NCBI GenBank assembly: GCA_934086255.1
Contig: CAKOIB010000047.1
Location: forward strand, 1-9,413
Origin: an uncultured Bacilli bacterium
GTDB taxonomy: Bacteria; Bacillota_I; Bacilli_A; RF39; UBA660
Direction of reading: 5' to 3'
DNA length: 9,413 bases
The notes beneath the pieces were generated by a model. The model saw only the letters and a list, made by a program, of their open reading frames with translations, made no database searches and was not told the origin of the DNA. Position numbers and translations under genes: made by a program. Shown here piece after piece: positions 1-5,879 of this stretch. Position 1 is the first letter of the stretch. Every line of letters begins with the position of its first letter.

Positions 1-1016
1 TTGATGAAAACTTATATACTTATTCAACAATGGGAATAATAGGAAAAAATGCTTCAGGAAAAACTAGTGTTGTAGAATTGTTATCACTTGTATATGATAT
101 ATTTTCATTTTTTAGGGTTAAAAATATGACAGAATTGTTTTCTATTTGGAATAAGAAAATTAATTTGGATATTACTTTTTATCATGATGGTTTTTTATAT
201 AGATATATTACTGATTTAAATCCTGATAATAATGCTGTAAATAAAGCGATTCTTTTTGAAAATGAAAAACTTTATCGTAGAAATTATTATAAGTCTTATT
301 GTAATTGTTTGTTTGATTATGATAAATATGAAGAAGTAAAAACAAAACTTGATTTGCCTGATGATACTTCTATTTTATATGAGGTCTTAAAGAAAATTGA
401 AATAAGAGGAATATACTTTGATAGTAAAGATAATTCTTATAAGGATTATTCTGATATATTTGATTTGTATAAGGCAATAAGCAATAATTATAAAATAATT
501 TCTTCAATATTAAAAATGTTTGATGAACATCTAGAAAACATAGAAATGATTAATGAAGATAAATATAAGATTTATTATACTAATAAGGATGTAAAAGAAG
601 TAAATGATAAGGAGCTTTATCAAATATTGTCTAGTGGCACTACAAAGGGATTTGGATTATTCAGTTTTGTTGTTTATTCGTTGTTTTATGGTTCTGATTT
701 AGTAGTGGATGAAATAGAAAATCATTTTCATAAGACGCTTGTAGAAAATCTAGTTAATTTGTATAAAGATAAAAGTGTAAATAAGAAAAAAGCATCGTTA
801 ATATTTACAACTCATTATTGTGAATTATTAGATTTATTTAATAGAACAGATAATATATATATAACAAAATATGATAATCAAATTAGACTTGAAAATGTAT
901 ATAGGAATTACAATTTCAGACCGGAATTATCTAAGAGTAAAAAGTTTTATAGTAATGCATTTGATACTGGAGTTAATTATGAATCATTAATGAATTTTAA
1001 AAAGGAATTAATGTAA
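1..1016 (+). CDS. AAA/ABC-type ATPase, 5'-partial (candidate defence ATPase)
   Basis: The reading frame is open from the first bases of the window, so the true start lies upstream; the ATG at 30 sits just before the P-loop and is probably internal. Numbering from that Met: Walker A GKNASGKT at residues 5-12, an ABC-like signature LSSGTTKG at 200-207, Walker B LVVDE with D227/E228, and a switch histidine in TTH at 260-262. This order is that of SMC/RecF/OLD-like ATPases (AAA_15/AAA_21 type), with a divergent lysine-rich segment between Walker A and signature. It is expected to be a cytosolic ATPase that dimerises on ATP and controls a partner. The next gene starts 3 nt after the stop and encodes a TOPRIM-like protein, so the two are probably co-translated partners. 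The ATPase class is clear; a defence role is inference from the pairing. The N-terminal strands before the P-loop and any promoter are outside the window. Confidence 0.85.
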   Translation, partial: DENLYTYSTMGIIGKNASGKTSVVELLSLVYDIFSFFRVKNMTELFSIWNKKINLDITFYHDGFLYRYITDLNPDNNAVNKAILFENEKLYRRNYYKSYCNCLFDYDKYEEVKTKLDLPDDTSILYEVLKKIEIRGIYFDSKDNSYKDYSDIFDLYKAISNNYKIISSILKMFDEHLENIEMINEDKYKIYYTNKDVKEVNDKELYQILSSGTTKGFGLFSFVVYSLFYGSDLVVDEIENHFHKTLVENLVNLYKDKSVNKKKASLIFTTHYCELLDLFNRTDNIYITKYDNQIRLENVYRNYNFRPELSKSKKFYSNAFDTGVNYESLMNFKKELM

Positions 1017-1019
1017 TAA

Positions 1020-1553
1020 ATGAAATATTTAATATTATGCGAAGGCACAAATGAAAAAACTATAATTAACTTGTTATTGGATGCAAATAAACTTATAATA
1101 AAAAGAGATGATTTAATTGGACTTACTCCATATAATGCAAGACAATTATCTAATCCTATGATAGTATCGCAATTAAAAATGTACAATAAACCAGTTACTG
1201 TTTTAAGAATTGGAGATACGCAAAGAGAAAGATTTTCTATTCCAAATGAATTAAAAGAAATAGTAAAAAAAGATAGAATAATAAAGTATTGTACTTTACC
1301 AGAATTAGAAATATTGCTTATAATAAATGAAAAAATGTATAAAGATTTTTTAAAATCAAATGATAAGAAACCTAAAACATTTGCAAAAAGAAATATAATT
1401 TATAAAAAGAAAAGATATGATCAATCAAATGATTTTTTTGAAATGTATTATGGAGGAAAAAGAATCTCTTACTTAATAGATAATTTAATAGAATATAGGA
1501 AAATAAAAAAGCATAATAAAGATGAAAAATATTTAGTGGATTTATTAAAATAG
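1020..1553 (+). CDS. Small TOPRIM-like protein partnered with the ATPase
   Basis: A 177-residue protein with a TOPRIM-like opening: hydrophobic strand YLILC followed by EGTNEK (E8), as in OLD, RloB and DUF4435 nucleases. A second strand VTVLRIGDTQ carries D66 where TOPRIM proteins usually have DxD; here only one aspartate is seen. CTLPELEILL (E95, E97) resembles the third acidic patch that follows in RloB-like proteins. The C-terminal half is lysine-rich, which would suit nucleic-acid binding. There is no membrane segment or signal peptide. The start follows the ATPase stop by 3 nt, with AAGGA at 1002-1006 about 13 nt upstream, so it is probably translationally coupled. ATPase plus separate TOPRIM protein is the architecture of PARIS-like and related systems. 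The exact family is not recognised; catalytic activity is uncertain because of the missing second aspartate. Confidence 0.65.
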   Translation: MKYLILCEGTNEKTIINLLLDANKLIIKRDDLIGLTPYNARQLSNPMIVSQLKMYNKPVTVLRIGDTQRERFSIPNELKEIVKKDRIIKYCTLPELEILLIINEKMYKDFLKSNDKKPKTFAKRNIIYKKKRYDQSNDFFEMYYGGKRISYLIDNLIEYRKIKKHNKDEKYLVDLLK

Positions 1554-1580
1554 AATTAAGTTTTAGACTTGGTTCTTTTT
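1553..1580 (+). terminator. Intrinsic terminator after the ATPase/TOPRIM module
   Basis: Arms GAATTAAGT (1553-1561) and ACTTGGTTC (1567-1575) form a 9-bp stem, two of the pairs being G-U, around the loop TTTAG. Five T follow at 1576-1580. It begins at the last base of the stop codon and separates this module from the sigma operon. Confidence 0.7.
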
Positions 1581-1581
1581 A

Positions 1582-1610
1582 TTGACTTTTTGTTCGTTTT
1601 ATGCTATAAT
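1582..1610 (+). promoter_or_regulatory. Sigma-A promoter, extended -10, for the sigma-factor pair
   Basis: A -35 of TTGACT (1582-1587), a 17-bp spacer and a perfect TATAAT (1605-1610) preceded by TGC, giving an extended -10. This is the closest match to consensus seen in the window. Transcription should begin near 1617, leaving a leader of about 20 nt before the GTG start. Confidence 0.85.
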
Positions 1611-1622
1611 TAGACTACTTTT

Positions 1623-1629
1623 AGGGGAG
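1623..1629 (+). promoter_or_regulatory. Ribosome binding site fixing the GTG start of sigma gene 1
   Basis: AGGGGAG lies 7 nt before the GTG at 1637 and is the only Shine-Dalgarno-like stretch there. The overlapping GTG at 1635 is in another frame. Confidence 0.7.
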
Positions 1630-1636
1630 TGGTAGT

Positions 1637-2500
1637 GTGGCTAAGGATTTAAAAAATTATGATCTTTATTGTAATGAGTTAAATGATATTAAAGTTTTGT
1701 CAAAAGAGGAAGAAAAAGAGTTATTTAAAAGATATTATGCTGGGGATATAAGTGCTAGAAATGAATTAATTGAATCGAATCTTAAATTGATTAGAAAATT
1801 AGTAGGAAAATATAAAAACTTAAATATATCACTTGGGGATCTTACTCAAGATCTTAGTTTGTATTTGTTCACAATTATAGATAATTTTGATTTATCTAGA
1901 GGCTATAAGTTTTCTACTTATGCTCAAAAGTGTTTGCGTCTTAAATTATTAGATTATTTAGATAAGCAAATAAAAAATCCATTACTAACTAAAAAAGATA
2001 GAATAGAATTAAATATTGTTAATAAGTTTTATTATAATTATATTAATGAAAATGGAATTGCTCCTGATATAAAAGTAATTTGTGATAATACTAAGTTATC
2101 TGAAAAAAGGGTTACTTATTTATTTAATATTTCAAATTGTTGTATTTCTTTAAATGGTTTAATTGATGATAATTATTATGAAACTATGGAACAAGATGAT
2201 TTTGAGAATACAGATATATATAAAAGTAGTAATTATATACCAAGTGGTAATGATTTTGAGGAAGAGATATGTTCTAAATTAAAGTATATTCGTTTAAAAA
2301 AATTAATACTTTCTAATAAGCAATTAACAGATATAGAAAAAAGAAATATAAGTATTATGTATGGGTTTTATGATGGTGAGGTTAAAACTTATAGGCAAGT
2401 AGCAGAGGTATATAATATAAGTGTTCCTGCGGTTGAGGCTTCAATAAAGAATGGAATTAAAAAAATAAGAAAGATTAAAGGAATAAATGATTTTAAATAA
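1637..2500 (+). CDS. Sigma-70 family RNA polymerase sigma factor (divergent, RpoD-like)
   Basis: This 287-residue protein has the layout of a sigma-70 factor without region 1.1. Residues 9-35 resemble region 1.2 (YCNELNDI...LSKEEEKELFKR). Region 2 spans about 40-110, including DLTQDLSLYL and the core/-10 segment SRGYKFSTYA at 87-96, close to the RGYKFSTYA of housekeeping sigmas. Region 3 is approximately 125-175. Region 4 is 218-280, with a helix-turn-helix (TYRQVAEVYNISVPAVEASI) at 251-270 for -35 recognition. It would direct RNA polymerase to an alternative promoter set. It is shorter than RpoD and does not look like an ECF factor, which has only regions 2 and 4. Translation starts at GTG. 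It heads an operon with a paralogous sigma gene 15 nt downstream, behind a strong promoter. No anti-sigma gene adjoins, so its signal and regulon are unknown. Confidence 0.85.
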   Translation: MAKDLKNYDLYCNELNDIKVLSKEEEKELFKRYYAGDISARNELIESNLKLIRKLVGKYKNLNISLGDLTQDLSLYLFTIIDNFDLSRGYKFSTYAQKCLRLKLLDYLDKQIKNPLLTKKDRIELNIVNKFYYNYINENGIAPDIKVICDNTKLSEKRVTYLFNISNCCISLNGLIDDNYYETMEQDDFENTDIYKSSNYIPSGNDFEEEICSKLKYIRLKKLILSNKQLTDIEKRNISIMYGFYDGEVKTYRQVAEVYNISVPAVEASIKNGIKKIRKIKGINDFK

Positions 2501-2515
2501 AAGGAGATAAGTTTT

Positions 2516-3313
2516 ATGATTGAAAACTTAAAATTGTATGAAGAAGATTTAAAAGCAATTGTAGACATATCTTCTAAAGAAAGAAAAGAATTATTTATTA
2601 AATGTAAAAATGGTGATCTTGAAGCTAGAAATAAACTTATAGAAAGTTATTTAAATGATATTAGAAGAATAGCTTTAAAGTATGAAAACTTAGATATATC
2701 AATTGAAGACTTAATTCAAGATGCTAGTATTTATTTGATTGATTTAATAGATAATATTGATTTAACAAATACTAAAAAACTATCTAAATTAATTACTTAC
2801 TTAAATACTGCTGTTTCAAGTCTAGTAGAAAGAACACAATACAATCCATTATTAGGTACTGGAGAAAACAAAGTATTAAATAAAATTAACGAATACATAG
2901 AACAATATGAAAGTATGTATGGATGTAGTCCTGATGAGTTTTATATTGCGGCAGAACTTGGTTTATCAGTAGAGATAGTTTTGTATGTATTAAATAATGA
3001 TAAAAAGCTTTGTTATTTAGATGAAGAGCAAGAAAGAAAGGAAAGTATTACTGATGGGGTAAGTGTTGAGGATATAGTATGTTCTAAACTTGGTTATAAA
3101 AAGTTAAAAGAAGATATTTTAAAAGATAAAAAGTTAACTAATTCAGAAAAGAAATATATAAGTAGTGTATATGGTTTCTTTGATGATACTCCAAAAAATT
3201 ATAAAGAAGTAGCTAAAATATTCAATGTTTGTCCTCAAACAGTAGGACAATGCACTATAATCGGGATTAAAAAAATTAAACATTATGGATCTTATGCAAA
3301 GAGTTATAGATAA
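2516..3313 (+). CDS. Second, degenerate sigma-70-like protein
   Basis: A 265-residue paralogue of the preceding gene. They share the region 1.2/2.1 pattern (GDLEARNKLIES, then SIEDLIQDASIYL) and a collinear C-terminal block, VCSKLGYKKLK to GIKKIK, including YGFFDD against YGFYDG in the neighbour. In the segment of region 2.3-2.4 that opens and reads the -10 element, however, RGYKFSTYA is replaced by KKLSKLITYLNTAV (about 87-100), with loss of the usual aromatic and basic residues. The region 4 helix-turn-helix (NYKEVAKIFNVCPQTVGQCT, 228-247) is recognisable but also altered. The start is set by AAGGAGA at 2501-2507, 8 nt before the ATG. It may recognise an unusual -10, act as a partner or modulator of the first sigma factor, or be a duplicate under weak constraint. 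Family assignment rests largely on paralogy to the first gene. Confidence 0.7.
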   Translation: MIENLKLYEEDLKAIVDISSKERKELFIKCKNGDLEARNKLIESYLNDIRRIALKYENLDISIEDLIQDASIYLIDLIDNIDLTNTKKLSKLITYLNTAVSSLVERTQYNPLLGTGENKVLNKINEYIEQYESMYGCSPDEFYIAAELGLSVEIVLYVLNNDKKLCYLDEEQERKESITDGVSVEDIVCSKLGYKKLKEDILKDKKLTNSEKKYISSVYGFFDDTPKNYKEVAKIFNVCPQTVGQCTIIGIKKIKHYGSYAKSYR

Positions 3314-3344
3314 AAAAATATTACTTATTCGTAATATTTTTTTT
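3312..3344. terminator. Bidirectional terminator between sigma pair and sspI
   Basis: An A-run plus TATTAC (3312-3324) pairs with GTAATA plus a T-run (3331-3343) around the loop TTATTC, a 13-bp stem. There are eight T at 3337-3344 on the plus strand and seven on the minus strand, so it can end both convergent transcripts. It overlaps the stop codons of both genes. Confidence 0.8.
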
Positions 3345-3533
3345 GATTATTTTTGCAATATTTTCTTTATCTTTAAGTTCTAAATTGTTCCAAAATAATT
3401 CTAATATAACTCCTAGTCCTGGTAAGACTATTTCATCACCAGTATTTACTGATTCATTAATTGTAGTAATTATATCTTCATAATTATCACTTTTAATATT
3501 TTCAATTACATTTTTTCTAATGCTTAAATCCAT
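3321..3533 (-). CDS. sspI: Small acid-soluble spore protein, SspI family
   Basis: This 70-residue protein matches the SspI pattern as recalled from Bacillus subtilis (about 71 residues): opening MDLSIRKNVIENI (MDLNLRHAVIANV in B. subtilis), a central acidic segment, then the hallmark LPGLGVILELFW (LPGLGVLFEVIW) and a charged C-terminus. SspI is a minor spore-core protein made in the forespore; its precise function is unknown and it is unrelated to the DNA-binding alpha/beta SASPs. The ATG at 3533 is chosen over in-frame GTG codons at 3545 and 3542 because those GTGs are themselves part of the ribosome binding site and SspI proteins start at MDL. The gene lies alone on the minus strand, convergent with the sigma pair and divergent from lemA. 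Its presence implies that this organism or a recent ancestor forms endospores. Confidence 0.85.
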   Translation of the reverse strand: MDLSIRKNVIENIKSDNYEDIITTINESVNTGDEIVLPGLGVILELFWNNLELKDKENIAKIIKKNITNK

Positions 3534-3537
3534 AATT

Positions 3538-3543
3538 ATCACC
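3538..3543 (-). promoter_or_regulatory. sspI: Ribosome binding site of sspI
   Basis: On the minus strand GGTGAT is complementary to the 16S 3' tail and lies 4 nt before the ATG at 3533. It decides the start: the upstream in-frame GTGs are inside this site. Confidence 0.7.
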
Positions 3544-3548
3544 ACTTA

Positions 3549-3577
3549 TATTATGTACTGTGTAAAGTATTTTATAC
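3549..3577 (-). promoter_or_regulatory. Candidate sigma-G-type forespore promoter for sspI
   Basis: Reading the minus strand, GTATA (3577-3573), a 17-bp spacer and CATAATA (3555-3549) agree with the B. subtilis sigma-G consensus (GHATR, 17-18 bp, CATNHTA), the class that transcribes SASP genes. Against it, the predicted start near 3542 leaves the Shine-Dalgarno at the extreme 5' end. A weaker sigma-A-like alternative is TTCAAC (3599-3594), 17 bp, TATAAA (3576-3571). Confidence 0.4.
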
Positions 3578-3580
3578 TTT
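3564..3580. repeat. Inverted repeat in the sspI/lemA divergent region
   Basis: Perfect 7-bp arms AAAGTAT (3564-3570) and ATACTTT (3574-3580) around TTT, with further T to 3584. It overlaps the -35 of the possible sspI promoter and lies 14 bp upstream of the lemA -35. It could be an operator or a weak terminator; in such AT-rich DNA it may also be chance. Confidence 0.35.
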
Positions 3581-3594
3581 TTTTAATATTTATG

Positions 3595-3623
3595 TTGAAT
3601 AAATTGTATTTTATTTATATAAT
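3595..3623 (+). promoter_or_regulatory. Sigma-A promoter of lemA
   Basis: TTGAAT (3595-3600), a 17-bp spacer and a perfect TATAAT (3618-3623). Transcription would begin about 3630, right at the AGGAGG ribosome binding site (3630-3635), so the leader is very short. Confidence 0.65.
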
Positions 3624-3641
3624 TATTTTAGGAGGGATAAT

Positions 3642-4196
3642 ATGAATTATATAGTTATTGCAATAGTTGTAGTATTAGTTTTATTAATTCTTTATGTAAT
3701 TAGTACGTATAATGGATTAGTATCATTAAGAAACAAAAAAGATGATCAATGGTCACAGATTGATGTTCAATTGAAAAGAAGGGCTGATTTAATACCTAAT
3801 TTAGTTGAAATAGTAAAAGGGTATGCTAAGCATGAGAGTGAAACTTTAGAAAAAGTAATTGAGGCAAGAAATACTTATATGACTGCTAAAACACCTGAAG
3901 AAGAAATGAAAGCAAGTGGAGAGGTTACTCAAGCTTTAAATAAATTACTTGCTCTTAGTGAAGCTTATCCAGAACTTAAAGCTAATCAAAACTTCTTAGG
4001 ACTTCAAGAAGATGTGTCTGATACTGAAGATAAGATATCTTATGCAAGACAATTTTATAATGATTCAGTGCTTACTTATAATAATAAAGTGCAAATGTTT
4101 CCATCTAATATAATCGCGGGAATGTTTAATTTTACTAAAGCATCATTTTTTGAAGTATCTGATTCTGATAAAGAAGCACCAAAAATAAGTTTTTAG
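3642..4196 (+). CDS. lemA: LemA family membrane-anchored protein
   Basis: A 184-residue protein of typical LemA length. Residues 2-22 form one N-terminal hydrophobic helix; the rest is helical and soluble. Family blocks are evident: YNGLVSLRNKKDDQWSQID (23-41), VQLKRRADLIPNLVEIVKGY (42-61), then the helical stretch with LLALSEAYPELKANQNFLGL, and the end APKISF. LemA proteins are thought to be exposed on the outer face of the membrane with Nout orientation; their molecular role is not settled, although the family often neighbours DUF2207, TPM-domain or HtpX genes and is linked to envelope stress. Here it is the first gene before three DUF2207 genes, separated from them by a terminator hairpin. 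The start follows AGGAGG by 6 nt. Identification is secure; function is inferred from neighbourhood. Confidence 0.93.
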   Translation: MNYIVIAIVVVLVLLILYVISTYNGLVSLRNKKDDQWSQIDVQLKRRADLIPNLVEIVKGYAKHESETLEKVIEARNTYMTAKTPEEEMKASGEVTQALNKLLALSEAYPELKANQNFLGLQEDVSDTEDKISYARQFYNDSVLTYNNKVQMFPSNIIAGMFNFTKASFFEVSDSDKEAPKISF

Positions 4197-4219
4197 ACTT
4201 ACATTGTAAGTCTTTTTTT
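4195..4219 (+). terminator. Terminator between lemA and the DUF2207 genes
   Basis: Perfect 8-bp stem AGACTTAC (4195-4202) / GTAAGTCT (4206-4213), loop ATT, and T-tract 4213-4219. It overlaps the lemA stop codon, and its T-tract runs straight into the next Shine-Dalgarno. No promoter was seen after it, so it probably sets a lower level for the genes downstream. Confidence 0.8.
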
Positions 4220-4224
4220 GGAGG
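4220..4224 (+). promoter_or_regulatory. Ribosome binding site fixing the start of DUF2207 gene 1
   Basis: GGAGG lies 8 nt before the ATG at 4233. A longer reading from the in-frame TTG at 4218 would overlap this site and add five residues before the signal peptide, so it is rejected. Confidence 0.75.
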
Positions 4225-4232
4225 AAAAAAAT

Positions 4233-5879
4233 ATGAAAAAAATAAAAAAAATACTACTTACTTTTATATTCTTTTTTCTAATACTAAATGTAAATGCTGA
4301 ATCGTTTGATAAAAACACTATGGATATTTATATAGATAACTCAGGTAATGCTCATGTTACTGAGGTATGGACTGGTTATTTTAATAAAAATACTGAACTA
4401 TATAAAAGATGCAATAATCTTGGAGAAAGTAAAATTAGTAATCTAAGAGTATCTTTTAATGGCATTACATTTAAAGATCAATATTCATGGGATATACACG
4501 AAACATTTGAATATAAAAAATACAAAAGCGCTATCACTTATAAAGATGGTGGTACAGAATTATGCTTTGGTATATCAGAATATGGTCACAATACTTATAT
4601 TATCTCATACGAAATATCTGACTTTATTAGAAATACTGAAGATGGACAAATAATAAATTGGAATCTAATTGATCAGATATTTAAAAAATATGAAATAAAA
4701 GTACATAGCAATTTTAAATACGAAGACATTTATGTTAAATCATTCGGAGACAAAGGAGCAAAAACATACGTTGAAGACGGAATAATCTATGTAAAAAGTA
4801 AACATGGTATAAAAAGAGGAGAGTATGAAGTTTTATTTGCAGTATTTAAACCAAATACTTTTAATACTGATAATCATTCTAATCGTTCTAACACATCAAA
4901 CTACTATTTAAATAATGCGATAAAAGATTATAAAAATCAAAAATCTGATAACTTATTTAACTTTATTGGAGTCCTATTATTTCCACTTCAAATAATATTA
5001 ATCATATCAATAGCATCTTACTATTATATAAAAACTAGTCGAATGCCAGAAGATATGTTTAAAAACAATAAAACACTTCCTAAAGATGTAGAATACTTTA
5101 GAGATATTCCATGCAATAAAGATTTATTCGAAGCATATTCAATATCTGATAAATTTTCTATTTCATCAAGCAAATACGATATAATTGGTAGTTTAATACT
5201 TAAATGGATACTTGAAAAAAGAATAAACATAAAAACTGAAGAAAAAGGTATCATATTCAAAGAGAATAAAACTATTATTATATTTACAGATAACATTCCT
5301 AGCAATCCATTAGAGGAAGAATTATACAATTTACTTATATCTGCTTCAAAAAATGGCGAGTTATATGGAGATAGATTTAATAGATGGTTTAATCGTGGAA
5401 ACAATAAAAATAAAATTGATACATGGTTAGAAAAGATAAAACTAAATGATAAAAATAGTGAACATGTAGAAAAAATAAAACAAAGAAAAAGAATAATTTC
5501 TAATGTTTACAACGTATATGATGATTACATTTATAATGAAGCAATTAAACTAAAAGGATTAAAAAAATATTTCATAGACTTCACTAGAATGTATGAAAAA
5601 ATGCCAATTGAAGTACATCTATGGAAAGAATATTTAATATTTGCTCAACTATTTGGTTTAGCGGATAAAGTAGCGGAAGAACTTAAAATGCATTTTCCTG
5701 AGATTTCAAAAGAGTTCAATGACACTAGACTATTTGACGATATAGTTACCATTTCATCATCAATAAGCGATTTTAGACCTAGCTATAACTATTCATCCGG
5801 AGGAGGAAGCTTTAGTGGTTCATCTTCAGGTGGGGGAGGTTCTTCTTCATCTGGTGGTGGCGGAGGAGGTTCAAGATAA
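4233..5879 (+). CDS. DUF2207 membrane protein, tandem copy 1
   Basis: This 548-residue protein has a signal peptide (MKKIKK, hydrophobic core, likely cleavage after NVNA at 22). An extracellular DUF2207 beta-rich domain follows (about 23-215), including MDIYIDNSGNAHVTEVW and ELCFGISEYG. A low-complexity stretch leads to one membrane helix at about 241-266. The inside portion starts with NKTLPKDVEYFRDIPC, then a winged-helix-like segment (DIIGSLILKWILEKRINI), and later the conserved block FTRMYEKMPIEVHLW (about 450-465). The last 28 residues are Gly/Ser, ending GGSR. DUF2207 proteins are widespread and commonly beside lemA; their biochemical role is unknown. Unlike many relatives, no further helix pair is seen before the conserved block. 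Compared with copies 2 and 3 it uses more C-ending codons and is richer in A and C on the coding strand, apart from its first 150 bp, which nearly equal copy 2. Confidence 0.85.
   Translation: MKKIKKILLTFIFFFLILNVNAESFDKNTMDIYIDNSGNAHVTEVWTGYFNKNTELYKRCNNLGESKISNLRVSFNGITFKDQYSWDIHETFEYKKYKSAITYKDGGTELCFGISEYGHNTYIISYEISDFIRNTEDGQIINWNLIDQIFKKYEIKVHSNFKYEDIYVKSFGDKGAKTYVEDGIIYVKSKHGIKRGEYEVLFAVFKPNTFNTDNHSNRSNTSNYYLNNAIKDYKNQKSDNLFNFIGVLLFPLQIILIISIASYYYIKTSRMPEDMFKNNKTLPKDVEYFRDIPCNKDLFEAYSISDKFSISSSKYDIIGSLILKWILEKRINIKTEEKGIIFKENKTIIIFTDNIPSNPLEEELYNLLISASKNGELYGDRFNRWFNRGNNKNKIDTWLEKIKLNDKNSEHVEKIKQRKRIISNVYNVYDDYIYNEAIKLKGLKKYFIDFTRMYEKMPIEVHLWKEYLIFAQLFGLADKVAEELKMHFPEISKEFNDTRLFDDIVTISSSISDFRPSYNYSSGGGSFSGSSSGGGGSSSSGGGGGGSR
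4255..4382 (+). repeat. 128-bp near-identical block, first copy
   Basis: It aligns without gaps to 5901-6028 with five mismatches by eye, four of them clustered around the signal-peptide cleavage site and one at the following Asn/Thr codons. It encodes the signal peptide core and the first strand of DUF2207. Identity drops sharply after GGTTATTTT. Confidence 0.85.
5862..5869 (+). promoter_or_regulatory. Ribosome binding site made of Gly codons of the upstream gene
   Basis: GGAGGAGG lies 9 nt before the ATG at 5879 and is at once part of the glycine codons in the C-terminal tail of DUF2207 copy 1. The stop TAA and the ATG share one base, so the two genes should be translationally coupled. Confidence 0.75.

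Noticed and set aside
977..1186. Minus-strand open frame of 69 codons
   Set aside because: It lies opposite the ATPase end and the TOPRIM-like gene, has no recognised motif and its codon use looks like an antisense shadow in AT-rich DNA.
3534..3545. GTG start 12 nt upstream for sspI
   Set aside because: The GTG codons form the GGTGAT ribosome binding site, and SspI proteins begin at MDL.
4195..4219. Hairpin after lemA as a riboswitch or attachment site
   Set aside because: It is too small for an aptamer and has the plain stem/T-tract form of an intrinsic terminator.
4218..4232. TTG start for DUF2207 copy 1
   Set aside because: The codon overlaps the terminator T-tract and the Shine-Dalgarno; the ATG at 4233 begins a normal signal peptide.
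4459..4653. Plus-strand open frame of 64 codons inside DUF2207 copy 1
   Set aside because: It is in another frame within a well-supported gene and has no ribosome binding site of its own.
5024..5404. Minus-strand open frame of 126 codons with hydrophobic residues
   Set aside because: It is antisense to the cytoplasmic part of DUF2207 copy 1; the hydrophobicity follows from reverse-complementing A-rich Lys/Asn/Asp codons.
5779..5876. Gly/Ser-rich repeats as a frameshifted or low-quality end
   Set aside because: All three paralogues end in the same kind of tail with an Arg before the stop, and Gly-rich C-termini are typical of DUF2207 proteins.
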